The notes below the pieces were generated by a model that saw only the letters and a program-made list of their open reading frames with translations, made no database searches and was not told the DNA's origin. This document shows positions 56,368 to 59,424 of a DNA stretch of 59,424 nucleotides, piece after piece. The stretch comes from a virus. A program made the position numbers and the translations under genes. The DNA lies in the IMG/VR virus record IMGVR_UViG_3300042879_001983, positions 1 through 59,424 of that record; one strand, given 5' to 3'. How positions within the stretch are numbered: the stretch's first letter is position 1; every line of letters begins with the position of its first letter.

Positions 56368-56636
56368 TTAGTTGCAGACTGATATTTTTCAAGAAGCATT
56401 GCTTTAGGTTCGATAATAGTCAAAATCTTATCAGAACTTATCATAAAATTATTTTGGACGGTATACTCCATCAACCATGGTTCAATCGTAGCTCCCAGTC
56501 CACCAACCGTACCAGAAACTATTAGATATGGTTCAATTAGTTTACAATCTGGTTCTCCCAATTCAGATCCAACTTCTTCAATTTGAGAAATAAGAACTTG
56601 ATTATTGTTTAGAACTAATACTTTGATCGTTTTCAT
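56364..56636 (-). CDS. small barrel-like protein, paralogue 2 (next to polymerase)
   Basis: The 90 residues include IKVLVLNNNQVLISQIEEVG, IEPWLMEYTVQNNFMISSDK and ILTIIEPKAMLLEKY. The last two align with PWIALSKDRQIPVTADWI and TIVEPIESLVEMY of the gene upstream, so the two are diverged duplicates. The short strand pattern is compatible with an Sm/SH3-like barrel; an RNA- or protein-binding role is inferred. It overlaps the polymerase start by 4 bases. Confidence 0.62.
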   Translation of the reverse strand: MKTIKVLVLNNNQVLISQIEEVGSELGEPDCKLIEPYLIVSGTVGGLGATIEPWLMEYTVQNNFMISSDKILTIIEPKAMLLEKYQSATK

Positions 56637-56928
56637 AATTTAACACATTGTTTACATACATTTCTACAAGACTTTCGATTGGTTCAACAATCGTAATAAT
56701 CCAATCAGCTGTAACTGGAATTTGTCTGTCCTTACTCAGAGCAATCCAAGGGACAATATCAACATTTACAGAAGCCTTTCCATCGATAGTTACTTCTGGA
56801 GTATTCTTAAACTTTACAACACAAGGTTTATTAAAGAAATAACCAACTACTTTTTCATCAACGATCATTTCTTTAACGTCTGCAATTACATCTTCTCCAG
56901 ACTTTAAAAGAACAAGTTTAACAGTCAT
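56602..56928 (-). CDS. small barrel-like protein, paralogue 1
   Basis: The 108 residues begin MTVKLVLLKSGEDVIADVKE, a pattern like the first strands of LSm-type proteins (gain of a Gly-Glu turn then DV). GYFFNKPCVVKFKN follows and ends NVDIVPWIALSKDRQIPVTA. It is the first gene of the polymerase operon and overlaps its paralogue by 35 bases. LSm-like RNA chaperone function is a hypothesis to be tested by structure prediction. Confidence 0.62.
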   Translation of the reverse strand: MTVKLVLLKSGEDVIADVKEMIVDEKVVGYFFNKPCVVKFKNTPEVTIDGKASVNVDIVPWIALSKDRQIPVTADWIITIVEPIESLVEMYVNNVLNYENDQSISSKQ

Positions 56929-56949
56929 AGTTTTTCCCGAATCATATTT

Positions 56950-56978
56950 ATTTTAGCAGAAAAAAAGAGGGGAGTCAA
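56950..56978 (-). promoter_or_regulatory. polymerase-operon promoter overlapping a terminator
   Basis: TTGACT (56978-56973) and TAAAAT (56955-56950) are 17 bases apart. The -35 lies in the terminator hairpin, and the T-run forms most of the spacer. A late-like AATAAATA also overlaps the -10. Confidence 0.7.
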
Positions 56979-57001
56979 CTGGATTTTGCCAGTATCCCCT
57001 C
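56960..57001 (-). terminator. terminator of the hsp20 run
   Basis: GAGGGG and CCCCTC close a long stem with inner CTGG/CCAG pairs; seven Ts follow on the minus strand. It shares bases with the promoter of the polymerase operon. Confidence 0.78.
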
Positions 57002-57033
57002 CGTGGCTTAGCGCCGACGATATTCAATTATAT

Positions 57034-57180
57034 TTATTCACCACCATCGCCACCATCACCGCCAGCACTTGAGGGTGATCTTTTTGCATATGCTTTACCT
57101 TTAGGCAATCCCAAATTTGGTTTAGCCATTTTATACCCAATCACTTTTAATTCTTCAAGATACTGGAGGAAAGTTTTCAT
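57034..57180 (-). CDS. 48-residue Gly-tailed hypothetical protein
   Basis: MKTFLQYLEELKVIGYKMAK resembles the MKxFxxFLxEA start module seen at 45611; KPNLGLPKGKAYAKRSPSSA and an acidic Gly tail (GGDGGDGGE) follow. It may be a small virion-internal protein. The frame is 12 bases after hsp20. The function is unknown. Confidence 0.55.
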   Translation of the reverse strand: MKTFLQYLEELKVIGYKMAKPNLGLPKGKAYAKRSPSSAGGDGGDGGE

Positions 57181-57192
57181 TTTTATTTTTAT

Positions 57193-57627
57193 TTAGAGGT
57201 AATCCTTTCTTCTATGATGTTCTGGAACAATCCTACCAAGAGTAATTGTTAAAAGCCCATCCTCAAAATCAACTGATCGAACTTCCGTGTCGTCACTGAG
57301 CGTCCAGGAACGTGTAAAACTCCGTTGAGCCAAACCTTTGTGGAGGTAGTTGGACTCCGTTTCTTTATCTTCCTTTTGGCCCTCAATAAAGAGTTTACCA
57401 TCCTGGGTGTAAACATAAACCTCTTTTTTCTTAAAACCAGCAAGTGCAAGTTCCAATCGTGACTCTACATTACTAACTTGAACCAAATTATAAGGAGGAT
57501 AGTTAGAAGTTGTTTCGTGAAGGCTGAAGATGCGATCAAAGTATTCATCCAATCCGATACTATTGCGAGTGATCTTATCCATCAGAGTAGAAAGATCCGC
57601 AGCAGTATACCTTGTGAGATTAGTCAT
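57193..57627 (-). CDS. hsp20: small heat-shock protein Hsp20
   Basis: The alpha-crystallin domain runs from about residue 46 to 133: NLVQVSNVESRLELALAGFK, then YVYTQDGKLFIEGQKEDKET and the conserved end VDFEDGLLTITLGRIVPE. Hsp20 holds unfolding proteins and is nearly universal in T4-like cyanophages. I chose ATG 57627 with AAAGGAG upstream (143 residues). The C-terminal PEHHRRKDYL lacks a clear IxI motif. Confidence 0.93.
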   Translation of the reverse strand: MTNLTRYTAADLSTLMDKITRNSIGLDEYFDRIFSLHETTSNYPPYNLVQVSNVESRLELALAGFKKKEVYVYTQDGKLFIEGQKEDKETESNYLHKGLAQRSFTRSWTLSDDTEVRSVDFEDGLLTITLGRIVPEHHRRKDYL

Positions 57628-57687
57628 TATGGTAGCTCCTTTAAAAGCGAGTTTGTGTTTTGTGGACCCCGAAGGCATCCAATACTA

Positions 57688-57693
57688 ATTATA
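57688..57693 (-). promoter_or_regulatory. -10 element of the hsp20 gene
   Basis: TATAAT lies 9 bases beyond the T-run of the RegA terminator and 60 bases ahead of the hsp20 start. The -35 position (GTACCT) is weak and falls in the terminator stem. Confidence 0.5.
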
Positions 57694-57702
57694 CAAGAAA
57701 CG

Positions 57703-57736
57703 AAAAAAAGAGGTACGGAAAAAACCGAACCTCTTT
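57703..57736 (-). terminator. terminator of the dam-62-regA operon
   Basis: AAAGAGGT and ACCTCTTT pair, extended by CGG/CCG after one mismatch; the loop is six Ts and more Ts follow on the minus strand. Confidence 0.82.
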
Positions 57737-57785
57737 TTAGGGTGTTCCGACTTTCGTAGAGACCGCACGAAGGTCTCATACTTAT

Positions 57786-58223
57786 TTATTCGGTTTCTAC
57801 TTTTTTCTTTGCACCAATATTATATTTTTGCTCCAAAATCCATTCACCCTTATCTTTATAAGGTAAAACTTTAATTTGATTCAGTGGAGCAATATCTCTA
57901 ATTTTATCTGGCGTTACAACAGTAATTAGTCCCCAATCTGCAAGAAGTTGCGTAATGCGATTTCTACGCTGAACATCGTTTACAGTGAGGTTTGCATGTT
58001 TCCCATCAAGAGCAAACAGTTCCTTAAAGTGAGTAATATAATATCTACCCTGTTTATGTAAAATATGGCAAGATTGGTAAAGTTTCTTTTCTTTCCGAGA
58101 AGCAACTCCAATACGAGTTAAAGTCTCACGAACTTTTAGAAAGTCATCAGGTTCATTGAGAATAACCTCAACCATCATATCAGGAGACCAATTTACTTGA
58201 GGTTCAATTGTTTGGTTAGTCAT
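57786..58223 (-). CDS. regA: translational repressor RegA
   Basis: T4 RegA binds early mRNAs near their start codons and shuts off translation, including that of replication genes. VEVILNEPDDFLKVRETLTR, KEKKLYQSCHILHKQGRYYI and HFKELFALDGKHANLTVND match the T4 protein closely. At 145 residues it carries a longer basic end (GAKKKVETE). Its start overlaps the gene 62 stop by 4 bases, the T4 order. Confidence 0.95.
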   Translation of the reverse strand: MTNQTIEPQVNWSPDMMVEVILNEPDDFLKVRETLTRIGVASRKEKKLYQSCHILHKQGRYYITHFKELFALDGKHANLTVNDVQRRNRITQLLADWGLITVVTPDKIRDIAPLNQIKVLPYKDKGEWILEQKYNIGAKKKVETE

Positions 58224-58600
58224 TTCGTTCCGCCAGTTTCAAGTCGTTGTTTTATGTAATCGATTTGCGATTTATTTAAGATCCTCAAAGCTTGAGATGC
58301 TTTTTCATTACTATATCCATAGTATTGTTTTACGCATTCTAAATCTTTGATTTTATCTTTCCGCAACCAAGGAGAAAATCTTTTCCTCTTTCTCAGACTA
58401 TTTAGATAAAATGAATATTGCAGATCTTTATCTAGATGATGATTCATATTCATTTCATTTGCGAAAAGAATACAGTCAATATGTCCACTCAAACAACGAT
58501 TAATAATGTAAGATGGATAATCTTTGATTGTATTTGGATTTTCTTCAATCAAATTCTCTTTAGAGAAATTTATCGAATTAAGCCAATCCTTCAATTCCAT
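58220..58600 (-). CDS. 62: clamp-loader small subunit, T4 gp62-like
   Basis: gp62 joins gp44 to load the gp45 sliding clamp. The 126 residues begin MELKDWLNSINFSKENLIEE and contain YPSYIINRCLSGHIDCILFA, LQYSFYLNSLRKRKRFSPWL and KDLECVKQYYGYSNEKASQAL, the gp62 pattern. Position next to regA agrees with T4. Genes 44 and 45 are not in the window and may lie beyond the right edge. It overlaps the dam-like gene by 10 bases. Confidence 0.93.
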   Translation of the reverse strand: MELKDWLNSINFSKENLIEENPNTIKDYPSYIINRCLSGHIDCILFANEMNMNHHLDKDLQYSFYLNSLRKRKRFSPWLRKDKIKDLECVKQYYGYSNEKASQALRILNKSQIDYIKQRLETGGTK

Positions 58601-59424
58601 AACAAATCTTTATTATAATTAAACAGTAAAAGTTCCTTTCTTTCTTTTTGCTCTCGCATATATTCACCAACCGAACGCATCGTATAAGTTAGATCAAACT
58701 CACCCATCTTCCAGTTCTTGAAGCGATCTTTAACCAGTTGATCTGAGTTGTAACTTATTAGTTGGTGCATATAACAAGCATCGCAATCAGCAGCAAACTT
58801 ATCGTGATCAAATCCTTTGTGCATTGATCCCTTACGCCCATAGAGATTATCCTTAATATCATAAGGAGGATCGAGATACACAAAAGCACCCATATTTCCA
58901 TCCAACAAATAGTCGTAGGAATAGTTAGTTATACGCCAATGCTCAATCAGTTTAGAATACGCAGGCAGTTTTTCGATCCCTCGCAGACTGAAGTTGTTTT
59001 GGGAAGCTTGTTGTGAAAATGATGAACTCTCCGTGAGACCACTGAAACTACACTTATTGACAATATAGAAAGCCACAGCACGATCAATGCTAGGCAAACT
59101 TTGGTCATTGATTTGCTCCTTTGCTTTAAGAAAGAGATCTTTTGCTAGTTCTGGAGTATTATTTGTAGTCTTAAGATCTACCAGTTTATCCTTAAGATCA
59201 ATTCCAAAAATCTGGAGTTGCTGCCAGAAGTTTACAAGAGGTTCATATAAATCATTTACCCAAATATCTAGGTTGGGATATTTTTTAGTGACATAAATCG
59301 CAACGCTTCCACCACCAAGAAATGGTTCGCGGAACTCATCGTAGTTACGAAGGTCTGGAAAGTAAGGGTCCATCTTAACGCAAGCACGGGACTTACCTCC
59401 CGGATACCTTAAGGCAGTTTTAAG
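58591..59424 (-). CDS. dam: Dam-type DNA adenine methyltransferase, 5' end cut by window edge
   Basis: A D12-class N6-adenine methylase. The visible 277 residues begin in the SAM-binding region (LRYPGGKSRACVKMDP), then FREPFLGGGSVAIYVTKKYP. FVYLDPPYDI is the catalytic DPPY motif. The frame stays open to base 59424, so the start codon is outside the window. Phage Dam methylates GATC-type sites, protecting DNA from restriction or marking it for regulation. It appears to be the first visible gene of the dam-62-regA unit. Confidence 0.9.
   Translation of the reverse strand, partial: LKTALRYPGGKSRACVKMDPYFPDLRNYDEFREPFLGGGSVAIYVTKKYPNLDIWVNDLYEPLVNFWQQLQIFGIDLKDKLVDLKTTNNTPELAKDLFLKAKEQINDQSLPSIDRAVAFYIVNKCSFSGLTESSSFSQQASQNNFSLRGIEKLPAYSKLIEHWRITNYSYDYLLDGNMGAFVYLDPPYDIKDNLYGRKGSMHKGFDHDKFAADCDACYMHQLISYNSDQLVKDRFKNWKMGEFDLTYTMRSVGEYMREQKERKELLLFNYNKDLLWN

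Noticed and set aside
1-59424. CRISPR arrays, insertion sequences and attachment sites
   Set aside because: No regularly spaced repeats, transposase genes or integrase genes were seen.

Overview
The window is part of the genome of a T4-like cyanophage (a contractile-tailed myovirus of marine Synechococcus or Prochlorococcus). Three things show this together: a T4-type replication set (dam, gp62, RegA, gp43, UvsX, gp41, gp61, NrdA, NrdB); cyanobacterial photosynthesis and stress genes (psbA, psbD, two hli, a plastoquinol terminal oxidase, mazG, hsp20, dps, peroxiredoxin); and nine tRNAs with T4-like late promoters of the TATAAATA type. A Synechococcus-type SLH porin suggests a Synechococcus host. 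Nearly all genes are on the minus strand; the exception is a plus-strand island at about 4.0-7.6 kb.

Layout. 1-3.8 kb: the end of a virion protein gene, small membrane proteins, then psbD and psbA with an HNH endonuclease gene between them. 4.0-7.6 kb: plus-strand island of exported and membrane proteins, including an HExxH-type putative metallopeptidase, plus a thermonuclease. 7.5-10.1 kb: a lysis-like block (GH24 lysozyme, putative dual-start holin, C39-like peptidase). 10.2-12.9 kb: peroxiredoxin, hli genes and an outer-membrane porin. 13.0-28.3 kb: an 18-gene overlapping glycan operon (nine glycosyltransferases, four methyltransferases, four nucleotide-sugar enzymes and NadE), preceded by a structured RNA and a terminator. 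28.5-34.8 kb: a region of tRNAs and very small genes, with an orphan Phd-like antitoxin, a PTOX operon, Dps, an HNH endonuclease and a tail-lysozyme-like protein. 35-42 kb: SegE-like and GIY-YIG endonucleases, nrdB, nrdA and the gp61 primase. 42.6-49.3 kb: virion or internal-protein candidates, including a nucleotidyltransferase fusion. 49.3-59.4 kb: replication operons; the right edge cuts the 5' end of a dam-like gene.

How the parts work together. The photosystem, hli, PTOX, Dps and peroxiredoxin genes would keep light energy flowing and limit oxidative damage. nrdA/nrdB and mazG shape nucleotide pools for the polymerase, helicase, primase and UvsX machinery. The tRNAs adjust translation. 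The glycan operon would build or modify a surface polysaccharide. Two classes of promoter can be read directly: host sigma70-type sites (TTGAC-N17-TATAAT-like) ahead of early or tRNA units, and TATAAATA-like late sites, often fused to the U-tract of the preceding terminator.

The most notable signals are: late promoters placed inside the loops of hairpins that precede two homing endonuclease genes; a psbA promoter where early and late elements overlap; a porin gene with an 11-bp hairpin at its predicted mRNA 5' end; promoters embedded in terminators; and a structured leader ahead of the glycan operon. All assignments come from reading the sequence; no database search was run.
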